From positions 124,001 to 188,000 of the forward strand of contig NZ_SRHY01000002.1 in assembly GCF_004565465.1 (NCBI RefSeq): 64,000 nt of DNA, read 5' to 3'. The position numbers were made by a program, and so were the translations under genes. The notes beneath the pieces are model-generated. The model made no database searches, was not told where the DNA came from, and saw only the letters and a list, made by a program, of their open reading frames with translations. The stretch is from Lentibacillus salicampi (GTDB lineage Bacteria > Bacillota > Bacilli > Bacillales > Amphibacillaceae). Below are positions 8,559 through 17,107 of this stretch, in pieces (positions within the stretch are counted from its first letter, which is position 1; the number at the start of each line of letters is the position of its first letter).

Positions 8559-9929
8559 TCAATAGTAAGGGTACTGGTCCGGGCCACTGCCGACAACATC
8601 CTGAATATACGGATTAACCGGCTCATCCGCTCCTTCGTGGATGTCATCCACTATAACGGTGAATTGCCACTCATCACCATAATCATACAGGTACAAAAAG
8701 CGCTGTTCCTTGTTCAGCCCGACGGATCCAATTGTTGTCACAGCGGCGTTGGCACCTCCCGAAATATCATCAGGTGAAGCAATACATACAGGGGACCATT
8801 TGATACCATCCATGAAAAAGGAATAGAGATGGTCGTCATCAAAAGCATAAGCCCTAATAATGATGTTGTGCAGATCATCCATTGTATGATTGGCGGACAG
8901 CACGACTTTACGCCATGTCCGGCCATTAAGAGCGACCGTGAACGTATAGGTGCCTTCCTTAAACTGTCCTTCCATTCGTGGCAGTGACTTGTACAAATCG
9001 CTTTTTGAAAATAACGGTACAAAAGCTTGATGAAAGGCTTTCGGCAGCTGTTTGGCCTGTTTTTTATCACTGTCATCCATTTCGGGCAGTGCAGATCCTG
9101 GAATAGGGTTAACCTCACCATATTCCTGCCTTAATGGGAGATTCCAGTAAAGCAGATTTCTGTCATTCATTAAAACAGGAAACATTTTTTTGCCGAAATC
9201 GGTTAATGTGATTGTTTTGGCGAAATAACTGTCCTTCTTTTGGTCATGGTCGATAGCTTCCTGATCTTTTTCGGTTATCCATAGACCGAACCATTCAACA
9301 TACAAAAACAAGTCATTCCAATTATACATCAAGTTGGCAAGCAGCGTTTCATGACGTAAATCAAGGCATGATCCTGATGTTTTATCCAGTAATTTTTCCG
9401 CAACAACCGGAAAAATATCATATGTTCTATTATGCTTCATGTTTAGAAGTCTGGCCCAATTAATATCAACCCAGAACGTTTCCAGTAAAAAGAAATATTT
9501 TTCCGTATCTGTTAAATTCATAAATGCCTGCCATCTTTCCGTAACGGTTAAATGCAGCTTTTCAAATTTTCCAGTCGCCAGGATTAGCTTCCCGTTTAAG
9601 GCAATATGAAAGAAAAAATGTATATACGGATAGGATTGCTGCTGTGAATAATAGCTTGTCGCATTTGCTGCTTTTACCGACATCCGGTCATTAATGAGGG
9701 GCAGGTGTTTTCGGGAAATATACCCGTTTTTATTCGTCAGTTCAATTTTGTGTTGTGCGATATAATCCATAAACCGCTCGAAATCCGTTATAAAATGGAT
9801 TGGAAACGTTTTTCGATTTGTTTTAGTGCTTATTTCATCAGTAATAGCCGTGTCCTGATTGCCGGATTCTTCCAATAAACTGTCAAATGACAATTGTTCC
9901 ATCCGATTTGTATTGCCTGGGGTTTGCAA
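8559..9929 (-). CDS. Plasmid pRiA4b ORF-3-like domain protein
   Basis: 456 residues. The C-terminal 150 residues match the pRiA4b ORF-3 family (also carried by IS1096): FTVALNGRTWRKVVLSANHT, then AYAFDDDHLYSFFMDG and LYDYGDEWQFTVIVDD. The N-terminal 300 residues are a less characterised helical region seen in longer members. The start is taken as TTG at 9929, because AAGGAGGTG precedes it; an ATG at 9950 lies before that ribosome binding site. The biochemical function of the family is unknown, and it is often found on mobile DNA. No transposase or terminal repeat lies beside this copy, so it appears as a resident solitary gene, convergent with the coiled-coil gene. Confidence 0.8.
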   Translation of the reverse strand: MQTPGNTNRMEQLSFDSLLEESGNQDTAITDEISTKTNRKTFPIHFITDFERFMDYIAQHKIELTNKNGYISRKHLPLINDRMSVKAANATSYYSQQQSYPYIHFFFHIALNGKLILATGKFEKLHLTVTERWQAFMNLTDTEKYFFLLETFWVDINWARLLNMKHNRTYDIFPVVAEKLLDKTSGSCLDLRHETLLANLMYNWNDLFLYVEWFGLWITEKDQEAIDHDQKKDSYFAKTITLTDFGKKMFPVLMNDRNLLYWNLPLRQEYGEVNPIPGSALPEMDDSDKKQAKQLPKAFHQAFVPLFSKSDLYKSLPRMEGQFKEGTYTFTVALNGRTWRKVVLSANHTMDDLHNIIIRAYAFDDDHLYSFFMDGIKWSPVCIASPDDISGGANAAVTTIGSVGLNKEQRFLYLYDYGDEWQFTVIVDDIHEGADEPVNPYIQDVVGSGPDQYPYY

Positions 9930-10088
9930 GTGAACACCTCCTTGGATCATCGCTTTGATTATATAATAGATATGGTATGAATGCTATTGATTGTGGATGA
10001 CACATTGATTCTGTTGTCATGCAGCTGGTGAATATTATATAATAAAAATAATGGATTTTCAGCATGCAGATACAAAGGAGGGAGCTTT

Positions 10089-10922
10089 GTGATTACAAAT
10101 CTCCAGGATACGGTAACGTTAAACAATGGAGTCAAAATGCCGGGTTTCGGTCTTGGTGTTTACAAAGTTGAAGATGGTGATGTCACCGTTGCGTCCGTGA
10201 AAGCAGCTCTGAAAAACGGTTACCGGAGCATTGATACCGCCTCTTTTTATGATAATGAAAGAGGTGTCGGACAGGGCATTAAAGAATCAGGCGTCCCAAG
10301 GGAAGAGATTTTTGTCACGTCCAAGGTTTGGAATGATCAGCAAGGCTATGACAATACACTTGAGGCGTTTGAAGTGAGTCTTGAAAAACTCGGGACGGAT
10401 TACCTTGATTTGTACCTGATTCACTGGCCTGTCAAAGGCAAGTACAAAGACACATGGAAGGCGATGGAAAAGCTATATGAAGAAGGCAAAGTCCGGGCGA
10501 TTGGCGTCAGTAATTTTCATGTGCATCACCTGGAGGATCTGATGGCAGACAGCAGCGTGAAACCTGTCGTTGATCAGGTAGAATATCATCCACACCTGAC
10601 ACAGGAAGAACTGAGAGCGTTTTGTGAAGCGCAGCATATCCAGCTTGAAGCCTGGTCACCGCTGAAAAAAGGCAGATTGATGGATGACCCGATCATTTCA
10701 GGACTTGCTGATAAATATCGTAAAACGCCCGCACAGGTGATATTGCGCTGGGATGTACAGAATAATGTCGTGACGATACCGAAGTCGACACATGAACATC
10801 GAATCAGGGAAAACGCTGATATTTTTGATTTTGAACTGACAGATGACGAAATGAAACAAATCAGCAATTTAAACCAGGATGACCGGACAGGCAAGAATCC
10901 GGACAGTCTGGATGAACAGTAA
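10089..10922 (+). CDS. Aldo/keto reductase
   Basis: 277 residues, AKR superfamily TIM barrel. The catalytic tetrad is intact: Asp49 and Tyr54 ([11 protein letters not shown]), Lys79 (VTSKVW) and His112 (YLIHWPVKG). NADPH-binding residues lie in the [21 protein letters not shown] segment. Resembles the Bacillus YtbE/YvgN reductases that reduce methylglyoxal, glyoxal and other aldehydes. GTG start at 10089 behind AAAGGAGGGAGC. It stands alone: a divergent gene on the left, a terminator on the right. Likely role is detoxification of reactive carbonyls, but AKR substrates cannot be predicted with confidence. Confidence 0.92.
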   Translation: MITNLQDTVTLNNGVKMPGFGLGVYKVEDGDVTVASVKAALKNGYRSIDTASFYDNERGVGQGIKESGVPREEIFVTSKVWNDQQGYDNTLEAFEVSLEKLGTDYLDLYLIHWPVKGKYKDTWKAMEKLYEEGKVRAIGVSNFHVHHLEDLMADSSVKPVVDQVEYHPHLTQEELRAFCEAQHIQLEAWSPLKKGRLMDDPIISGLADKYRKTPAQVILRWDVQNNVVTIPKSTHEHRIRENADIFDFELTDDEMKQISNLNQDDRTGKNPDSLDEQ

Positions 10923-10951
10923 GGAAAGGGGGCATTCGTGCTTCCTTTTTT
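10921..10951 (+). terminator. Terminator of the aldo/keto reductase gene
   Basis: AAGGAA (10921-10926) pairs with TTCCTT (10942-10947) ahead of a T-run; the stem starts within the stop codon. Confidence 0.6.
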
Positions 10952-11077
10952 CGTTATGGCGGAAAAACAGCCCTGTCCCAGCAACTGGTAACCCTGGGGA
11001 AGGAAACTTCAACCGCAGGGTATAGACTTTAGTTGGAGCGCGGTATCTCCATTACATCTGGATTGCGCTTTCGTCCA

Positions 11078-11911
11078 CTACCTCCCTTTATACCCTTTCC
11101 GGAAAATTTCCTGAACTGGGTGAACAGTAACATACGCATCAGGGTCTATGTCCGTGATAATTTTACGAAATGGAACAATTTCATACCGGCTGATGACCAG
11201 ATAGAGGACCTCCCGCTGTGACCGGGTATAGCCACCTTGTCCTTCAAGCACCGTAATACCGCGTGCCATTTTATTTGTAACAGCGTCCAAGACCTCATCA
11301 GGGGAGCTGGAAATAATCATGACCGCTGTTCGTTCATTCGCACCTTCGACCACAACATCAATGATTTTTGCCCCAACATAAACGGAAATAAGCGTGTACA
11401 TGGCCCGCTCCTGTCCGATAATAAATGTTGAACCAGCGATGACAGCTATATCAATGATGAGCATCCCCTTGCCGATTGTCCATCCAAACGCCTGATTGGC
11501 GAGCCTGGCTAGGATAGCGGAACCGCCTGATGTCCCGCCGGCACGGAAGATAAGACCCAGCCCCAATCCGACGCAAAGTCCCGCGAATAACGCTGCCAGC
11601 AGCATATCATCGTTGATTTCACGGCCCCAGTTAACGGTGAGATGCAGGAAAAGAGATGAAAATATGATGGCGATTATTGTATAGGTCGTGACGCGTTTTT
11701 CGAAAAACTTGTAACCGAACGCAACAAGTGACGTGTTCAATACAAAGTTGACGATGCCCGGAGACCAGTCGAACAGATAATAGGTAACAATGGTTATCCC
11801 GATCACGCCGCCTTCCGATAAACGGTTCGGGATCGCAAAATAATTGACGCCGATGGAAAATATGAACGAGCCGATGATAAGCAGAGCGACATCTCGTATG
11901 GTTTGATTCAT
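11078..11911 (-). CDS. YitT family membrane protein (YitT_membrane + DUF2179)
   Basis: 277 residues from ATG 11911, preceded by GGAGGAGGG; 12 further in-frame codons upstream lack a ribosome binding site. The N-terminal two thirds contain five or six membrane segments with the family signature FAIPNRLSEGGVIGI and RAGGTSGGSAILARL. The C-terminal 80 residues form the cytoplasmic DUF2179 domain (EVLDAVTNKMARGITVLEGQGGYTRSQREVLY), thought to bind a small ligand. Bacillaceae carry several paralogues; their transport substrate is not established. Transcribed alone, downstream of a tandem repeat array. Confidence 0.9.
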   Translation of the reverse strand: MNQTIRDVALLIIGSFIFSIGVNYFAIPNRLSEGGVIGITIVTYYLFDWSPGIVNFVLNTSLVAFGYKFFEKRVTTYTIIAIIFSSLFLHLTVNWGREINDDMLLAALFAGLCVGLGLGLIFRAGGTSGGSAILARLANQAFGWTIGKGMLIIDIAVIAGSTFIIGQERAMYTLISVYVGAKIIDVVVEGANERTAVMIISSSPDEVLDAVTNKMARGITVLEGQGGYTRSQREVLYLVISRYEIVPFRKIITDIDPDAYVTVHPVQEIFRKGYKGR

Positions 11912-12009
11912 GTACAGCCCTCCTCCGCGGATGAATAGTATCCGCAATCGAAATAATCTGCTGTCTATTATAACGAAACCTTCAGTGTTTGAAAAATGGA
12001 GAAGGTCTC

Positions 12010-12156
12010 GAACTCGTGCGGGAACAGTCTCAACTCATGCAGGAATGTCCCGAACTCGTGCGGGAACGTCCCGAACGCGTGCGAGAACAGTCTCAACTTG
12101 TGCAGTAACATCCCAAACTTGTGCGAGAATGTCACCAACTCGTGCAGGACGGGCAC
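12010..12156. repeat. Tandem repeat, seven 21-bp units (locus-specific family 2)
   Basis: Seven direct units of exactly 21 bp with consensus start GAACTCGTGCGGGAAC and alternating ends (AGTCT or GTCCC). Same period and a related AACTCGNGCG core as the array at 1867-2076, but otherwise different. It lies between the 5' end of the yitT-family gene and the 3' end of the ComA-family gene. Confidence 0.9.
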
Positions 12157-12187
12157 GCAATTGCACGTCACGCCGCCAACGTCACTA

Positions 12188-12222
12188 TAAAAAAACAACC
12201 GGGCACGTTGCGTCCCGGTTGT
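12188..12222 (-). terminator. Terminator of the PrpD/ComA-family operon
   Basis: Perfect 9-bp stem ACAACCGGG (12195-12203) / CCCGGTTGT (12214-12222); on the minus strand it is followed by a run of seven T. Confidence 0.9.
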
Positions 12223-12238
12223 ATCAAAATTTTGTTCC

Positions 12239-13063
12239 TTACTCATGAAACGTGACGACACGTCCCCATAGATCTTTCGTTCCCCAGATGCCACGGCGCA
12301 GCACTTCCAGTTGGACGATTTGGCTATGGTCGACAAAGACGTTGACTTCAGGGCCATAGTTTTTAATATACCATTCGAAAACGTCCGGATCGGCTGCTTC
12401 GAACATGACGTTTTCCGTGCCGAGTTCACGGGCAAATTGGGTGGCGATACCGGTGCGCCATTCGTTGACGCTTTCAGTGATGCCTTCTGATTCAATCATC
12501 AGCATATAGGCGCCGGCGTCAAGGCAGCGTTTGCCGACTTCGATAGCCTGTGATGGGTCGGTAATGCCTTCTGCTTCATTCTGTTCAACCGTATTGGTTC
12601 CGCCGGCTCCGAATTGGACGCCGATTTCCGGTTTGGCGAGGAGGCCTTTTTTCTGCACCTTTTCAACCAGCCGGACAATGTCATTGGTTGGCATGGTGAT
12701 AAACCCAGTTGAAATTTCGATAATGTCAAAGCCAAGGCGCTTGCATTCATCGAGATAATGGTCGACCGCTTCAGGTCCTTGCGTCAGAACGGTCTCCATA
12801 AAGCCGCCGGTTGATACGTGCACGTCATAATCATGAGCGAGATCAAGCAGTTCACGCAGTTTGTCTTCTGGATACAATGTGAACGATCCGCCGGAAAATT
12901 TCAGGATGTCCACGTAGTCACCCATTGTCTCCAGGATATCGCGCAAATAACGGGTACCCATGACGGCGTAGTAAGGGCCGCGAATTTCAGTGAGACCACG
13001 CGAACGCGGTTTTTCCTGACGATTGTTCATGCGTATTTTTTGAAAAGCTCTTTGATTACTCAT
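12239..13063 (-). CDS. ComA-family (phosphosulfolactate synthase-like) protein
   Basis: 274 residues of the phosphosulfolactate synthase/ComA family, a TIM barrel. Family landmarks are RGLTEIRGPYYAVMG, the VDILKFSGGSFTLYP strand with its conserved lysine, VSTGGFMETVL, DIIEISTGFITMP, KPEIGVQFGAGG and MIESEGITE. ComA joins sulfite to phosphoenolpyruvate to give phosphosulfolactate, the first step of coenzyme M synthesis in methanogens and a sulfolactate step in Bacillus (YitD); plant HSA32 proteins share the fold. ATG 13063 follows GGGGAGG and overlaps the end of the PrpD-family gene by 8 bp, so translation is probably coupled. No ComB phosphatase or sulfonate gene is nearby, so the substrate may differ. 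Confidence 0.85.
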   Translation of the reverse strand: MSNQRAFQKIRMNNRQEKPRSRGLTEIRGPYYAVMGTRYLRDILETMGDYVDILKFSGGSFTLYPEDKLRELLDLAHDYDVHVSTGGFMETVLTQGPEAVDHYLDECKRLGFDIIEISTGFITMPTNDIVRLVEKVQKKGLLAKPEIGVQFGAGGTNTVEQNEAEGITDPSQAIEVGKRCLDAGAYMLMIESEGITESVNEWRTGIATQFARELGTENVMFEAADPDVFEWYIKNYGPEVNVFVDHSQIVQLEVLRRGIWGTKDLWGRVVTFHE

Positions 13064-14450
13064 ACGATTCATCCTCCCCAAGTTTAATTTGGCCAAGCAA
13101 TTCGGTTAATTCACGAATCTTCACATTCTCCAAATTCCTGATTGTACTCGCGATTTCACGGGCGAGCTGACTGTCAATACCTCTTGTCAGTCCATAATAT
13201 TTTTCCATCAGGACGTCCCAACTGGCTGGCTGTGTTTTGAAGCCCTGATAATCGCGCTTTTCGACATCAAAAATCTGTCCGTCATTTGTTTCCAGTTCAA
13301 TTCGGCAAGCCATTTCATCCGGGAAGCGGCTGCTGTAGCTGGCATCAGGTTTGACATCAACTTTCTGTAGTAGCTCCTGAATGTCGTCGCGGTTAATACG
13401 ATTAGGTTGATATTGTTCCGGCATGACCTGGCCGTCCAGATAGGCTGCAGCCAGCATATATGGCAAAGAGTGGTCAGCTTCTTCTTTGTAGCGGATCCAT
13501 TTCTTGCCGCCTTCTTCACCGCCGCCGATAATGTTGTAGGCAACATCAAACGTGGTGAGCCGGATCTGCTTAATGTTTTCTGGTTTAATATTTTCACGGT
13601 CCCGTATCTCAAGCAATCCTTCAATCGAGGATTGCGAATGAATTTCGGCATTAAAGCGCTTGATGATCGTATCGGTGACGCGTTCAAGATCTTCGTTTTT
13701 CCACTCGATGGAAAATTCGCCTGCAATTGCGTCCATCAATCCTTTATTGCCTTCAAACACCTCACGGGGTCCGCTGATGCCGTATTTGGCAAGTAGAGAT
13801 GCGTGAACGGCTCCCATAGCGGTGTTCGGATAGGCAAGACCTTTCCAATTGGACAGTTCACCCGTCCGCGTTACTCTGAGTGAATGATACCCGGTTCCGG
13901 CAATTGCGACGGCATTGGCAATCTCATGGCTGTTAGCGCCCATGGCACGTGCTGCTCCGGCTGCTGCACCATATGCACCCTGAACGGTATGGTCAAACCC
14001 GTGTTTCCGGACAGGTGCGACATCTGACAAGCGGCACTGCACCTGATAGGCAATCGCTAAGGACAGTAAAAAGTCTTTTCCGTCAGCACCGGCATACTCG
14101 GCAGCTGCGAGTACCGGTGCGATGTTATCAGACGGGTGTCCCGTTTCCTCCTTGGCAAGGTAGGAGTCGTTGAAGTCAAGATAGCGAATAGCTGCTCCAT
14201 TATAAAATGCTGCATTGTCAGGTGATGTTTTGCCGCCTCCGATGAGCGTCACAAGCTCTTGACCGCCAAGATCCTCTGTCATCCGGCGAATGTTTTTGAC
14301 CGGCTCTCCGTTAAGAGCACCGATTGCCACACCGATTGAATCAAGCACACGTCCTTTTAATGCATCTTTTGCTTTATCGGACAGCTGAGCCCAATCGGCG
14401 TTGTGCGCCCAATCGGCAAGCTGTTCGACCATGGTTATTTCTTTTGACAT
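13056..14450 (-). CDS. MmgE/PrpD family protein
   Basis: 464 residues, covering the whole MmgE/PrpD family (2-methylcitrate dehydratase, cis-aconitate decarboxylase, iminodisuccinate epimerase). Visible landmarks: RVLDSIGVAIGALNGEPV near the start, AAFYNGAAIRYLDFNDSY, EETGHPSDNIAPVLAAAEYAG, and the PNTAMGAVHASLLAKYGISGP helix. Family members act on di- or tricarboxylic acids. ATG 14450 follows TTGGAGGTGACTCAC; an ATG 15 bp upstream lies before that site. Neither methylcitrate synthase nor methylisocitrate lyase is nearby, so a role in the methylcitrate cycle is not supported. Co-transcribed with the ComA-family gene, and preceded by a structured leader with an internal terminator. Confidence 0.85.
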   Translation of the reverse strand: MSKEITMVEQLADWAHNADWAQLSDKAKDALKGRVLDSIGVAIGALNGEPVKNIRRMTEDLGGQELVTLIGGGKTSPDNAAFYNGAAIRYLDFNDSYLAKEETGHPSDNIAPVLAAAEYAGADGKDFLLSLAIAYQVQCRLSDVAPVRKHGFDHTVQGAYGAAAGAARAMGANSHEIANAVAIAGTGYHSLRVTRTGELSNWKGLAYPNTAMGAVHASLLAKYGISGPREVFEGNKGLMDAIAGEFSIEWKNEDLERVTDTIIKRFNAEIHSQSSIEGLLEIRDRENIKPENIKQIRLTTFDVAYNIIGGGEEGGKKWIRYKEEADHSLPYMLAAAYLDGQVMPEQYQPNRINRDDIQELLQKVDVKPDASYSSRFPDEMACRIELETNDGQIFDVEKRDYQGFKTQPASWDVLMEKYYGLTRGIDSQLAREIASTIRNLENVKIRELTELLGQIKLGEDESYE

Positions 14451-14692
14451 GTGAGTCACCTCCAAAACGTGTTGGAAATCTCGCTTTAACGAGCAGTGTG
14501 AACACCCGTATTAAGCGGATTAAAAGGTTTAGAATGGCAAGGGTCCAACTGCTCGTAAAGATCCGGATCTGCTCAGGAACATTCGGTGGAAAAAAAGCGT
14601 TCCACTGAATGAAGTTTCACTTTTTGAAACCTCAGTGGCCACAAAGAGGAATCAGGGAGAACGTTGCTGACCTCCCTTCACTTATTATGATA
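14451..14692 (-). promoter_or_regulatory. Structured 5' leader with internal terminator, upstream of the PrpD/ComA-family operon
   Basis: On the minus strand a TATAAT box (14697-14702) would start an RNA of about 240 nt before the gene. It contains a compound hairpin, CCACTGA...GTTTC...GAAAC...TCAGTGG (plus-strand 14602-14638), followed by AACGCTTTTTTT, which is a strong intrinsic terminator. Between this and the gene a second stem can form between GAGCAGT and ACTGCTC (14490-14555), and an early GGGAG/CTCCC stem precedes it. The arrangement is that of an attenuator or riboswitch. No known aptamer consensus (T-box, SAM, FMN, TPP, purine, lysine) was recognised. Confidence 0.5.
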
Positions 14693-14860
14693 GAGTATTA
14701 TATGATAAAAATAAATTATTTAAAACTATAAAAGTGATATCAAATAATTATATATAGTGATAAGATGATGTTTTGGGAAGAAGAAGCAGATTGGGGATGC
14801 CAGTACTTATTTGATGTTGGCATTAATAAAATATTATTAGCGGTGTGCGGGAGGGATCCG

Positions 14861-15301
14861 ATGCGACAAATAGTGTTGATTCTTGTTGTGGTGTTTGCTG
14901 GAGCGGCATTATTTTTACTTTTTCATAAATCAGCTGAAGATGAAGCGGCTGACGCGGTCGCGGCGTTTTATGCGTATGAGCAGGAGAGTGACTTTTCAGA
15001 TTCGTGGGAGATGTTTCATCCGTTAATGAAGGAAAAGTTTGATAAAATTGACTATATCCAGGATCGTTCACACGTGTTTATGGATCATTTTGGTGTCACC
15101 ACATTCACATATACCATCGGGGAAACAACAGAAATGAAGGAGTGGAGCATTGAAAACAATGCGGAGCCGATTGAGGTCGTTTATCAGGTGCCTGTCACAC
15201 AGACGTTCAAAGGTGAATACGGGAATTTTAGTCTGATGCAAAATGTGTATGTGACAGAAATTGATGATGAGTGGAAGATTCTTTGGGACTATAAGAAATA
15301 A
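14861..15301 (+). CDS. Membrane-anchored NTF2-like hypothetical protein
   Basis: 146 residues from ATG 14861, chosen because GGGAGGG stands just before it; 32 codons upstream are open but lack a start signal. Residues 3-22 (IVLILVVVFAGAALFLLF) are one membrane segment or uncleaved signal anchor. The rest is acidic and extracytoplasmic, with a DSWEMFHPLMKEKF segment and a C-terminal beta-rich part ending VYVTEIDDEWKILWDY, a layout typical of NTF2-like (DUF4878-type) domains. No catalytic motif is seen. Divergent from the PrpD-family operon. Function unknown. Confidence 0.7.
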   Translation: MRQIVLILVVVFAGAALFLLFHKSAEDEAADAVAAFYAYEQESDFSDSWEMFHPLMKEKFDKIDYIQDRSHVFMDHFGVTTFTYTIGETTEMKEWSIENNAEPIEVVYQVPVTQTFKGEYGNFSLMQNVYVTEIDDEWKILWDYKK

Positions 15302-15387
15302 ACAGCTATTTAAAAAATCCGGCATTGACCCTGTCTTTTTCGTCGTAGCTTTTTTTTAAGATCAACCTTCCTGACGTTAAAAAAGAT

Positions 15388-15416
15388 GGCATCCATTAAA
15401 ATGGATGCCACCTTTT
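15388..15416 (-). terminator. Terminator of the glycan operon
   Basis: GGCATCCATT (15388-15397) pairs with AATGGATGCC (15400-15409); on the minus strand the hairpin is followed by ATCTTTTTT. It may also stop the convergent gene ending at 15301. Confidence 0.85.
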
Positions 15417-15427
15417 CACTGGTTTTT

Positions 15428-17107
15428 TCAATTCACCTCAACACGATACAAATAAATTTTCCATGGCGACGTATTATTTTCAAAACTGCGTTCATACACC
15501 AACTCATTTTCCCGGAAATTCTCAATCGGGACAGCAGAAAAGATGTAATCGCCGCCCAATTTGGCCAGTGCTTCTGTGTTAATATTCAAATGATCGAGCA
15601 CAACATCACTGTTTTTCGTCACGTCATCGTCTTTTCCCAGCTTGTCCGTATACATATACAAACGCCCGCCCCACGTGTCGAAATAATTTTGGATGGAATC
15701 ATTTTTCGCCAGTTCTGGTGCAATTATTTCTCGGAATTTGTATTTATATTTAAGCGGATAGCTGTTGTTATATGTGTCGAGTGTGTAAAACCCGTTGTAT
15801 TGGGCAATGGTCGGGTGGAGCCCGATGCTGACAACGCGGTAATCGGACTGGTCCTCTCCAATATAGGCTTCAATCGAATCAAACAGCTCTTCTGAATAAA
15901 ACTCCGCAAAAGTCGGGGTGCCGATCCGCCCGTATTTTATTTCTTCATTAACGGAAAAAACATTCAGGAATTGCGCCATGATTAGGGCGGTGACAATGAT
16001 TTTCCCGAAGTGCATATGTTTCCACAGCAGCCACAGCGCAAGGGCAAAGGCAATATACCAGATTACCGGGTCAAAAAAGTGAATCCGGCTGAAGTTGAAC
16101 GTATTGGCAACCATGATATTGTCCTTTACAATACGCCAGCCTTCCCAGTACCAGAAAGCATACCATAACGACAGGGCTGCGTTGAACAGGACAAGGCCAA
16201 CCAGCAATTTAGGCATCATGCGCCGGTAAGCTGCAACAATAAAGGCTAATCCGATAACCGGCAAAATGATAGATGTATGGACGGCCATGTCATGTGTGTG
16301 CCCAGTCAGAAAGTTCTCAAAGAACAGGTCAATAGTACTTGACAGGTTGTTATGCCCGAGGTCAAGGTCTTCACGGTGAGACGTAAACCCTTCATTGATA
16401 AACATCGAATAAATGATCATGTAATTTTTGACCAGATAGACACTTGTCATGCCAGCAATGGCCGTAAAAAACGCCCAGTTGCTTTGCTTGTTTCGAATCC
16501 AGTCAATAAGCCAGACAACCCCCATCAATCCAAGAAAAAACACGAATGTTAATATAAAATTTGAGAAAAAAGGGATCACCATGAGTGCCAGCCAATGATA
16601 CCATCGCGCCTGCCAGCCGCGCTCGCGGATGGACAGGAATAAATGAAGCGCCAGCGGCAATCCCGCAATGGAAAGCCATCCAGATGGCCAAAAGGGCAGG
16701 AAGGCAAACGTCAGCGCGACACCGGTCACAATCCACTTTGAGTCAATAAATCGCCTTAGGAGCCAATACATCCCAAAAAATCCAGCAAGCCTTATGACAG
16801 TCTGCCCGATGGCATAAGCGGTCATCGGTTCGAACAGGACATAGAGCCACACCATGAAGTCAAACGGTGTAGCCAGTGTGCTGCGGGGAAGGCCATTGAT
16901 GACGTTTGGCAGTTCGGACATGGAAAAAAACTGTCCGCTTTCAACCAGCAGTTTGTACCAGACAATATTGGAGTCCAGGTTATCGTGCAAACGGATATGT
17001 GCATTCTCACCCAAAATATAATAGGGGGACAGATAAACGGCCATCACGACACATGCGATCAGTATATGCTTATAGTTTGAAAAAACGTTTGATATGGCTG
17101 ATGACAT
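15428..17107 (-). CDS. DUF6044 (YkoS-like) multi-membrane-span protein, probable GT-C type glycosyltransferase
   Basis: 559 residues with about eleven hydrophobic segments over residues 12-390 and a soluble C-terminal domain of about 160 residues. After the first segment comes ENAHIRLHDNLDSNIVWYK, an acidic loop in the place where GT-C enzymes carry their catalytic aspartates. It resembles B. subtilis YkoS, which is encoded beside the GT2 enzyme YkoT, and, more distantly, the YfhO group. Such proteins are thought to take a sugar from a polyprenyl-phosphate carrier and attach it to a cell-envelope acceptor outside the membrane. It overlaps the upstream aminotransferase gene by 38 bp, showing tight coupling in the operon. 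Its role here would be the last, outward-facing step. Confidence 0.78.
   Translation of the reverse strand: MSSAISNVFSNYKHILIACVVMAVYLSPYYILGENAHIRLHDNLDSNIVWYKLLVESGQFFSMSELPNVINGLPRSTLATPFDFMVWLYVLFEPMTAYAIGQTVIRLAGFFGMYWLLRRFIDSKWIVTGVALTFAFLPFWPSGWLSIAGLPLALHLFLSIRERGWQARWYHWLALMVIPFFSNFILTFVFFLGLMGVVWLIDWIRNKQSNWAFFTAIAGMTSVYLVKNYMIIYSMFINEGFTSHREDLDLGHNNLSSTIDLFFENFLTGHTHDMAVHTSIILPVIGLAFIVAAYRRMMPKLLVGLVLFNAALSLWYAFWYWEGWRIVKDNIMVANTFNFSRIHFFDPVIWYIAFALALWLLWKHMHFGKIIVTALIMAQFLNVFSVNEEIKYGRIGTPTFAEFYSEELFDSIEAYIGEDQSDYRVVSIGLHPTIAQYNGFYTLDTYNNSYPLKYKYKFREIIAPELAKNDSIQNYFDTWGGRLYMYTDKLGKDDDVTKNSDVVLDHLNINTEALAKLGGDYIFSAVPIENFRENELVYERSFENNTSPWKIYLYRVEVN

Noticed and set aside
8559..9929. 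pRiA4b ORF-3-like gene as part of an IS1096-type mobile element
   Set aside because: No transposase, no terminal inverted repeats and a normal terminator arrangement with its neighbour.
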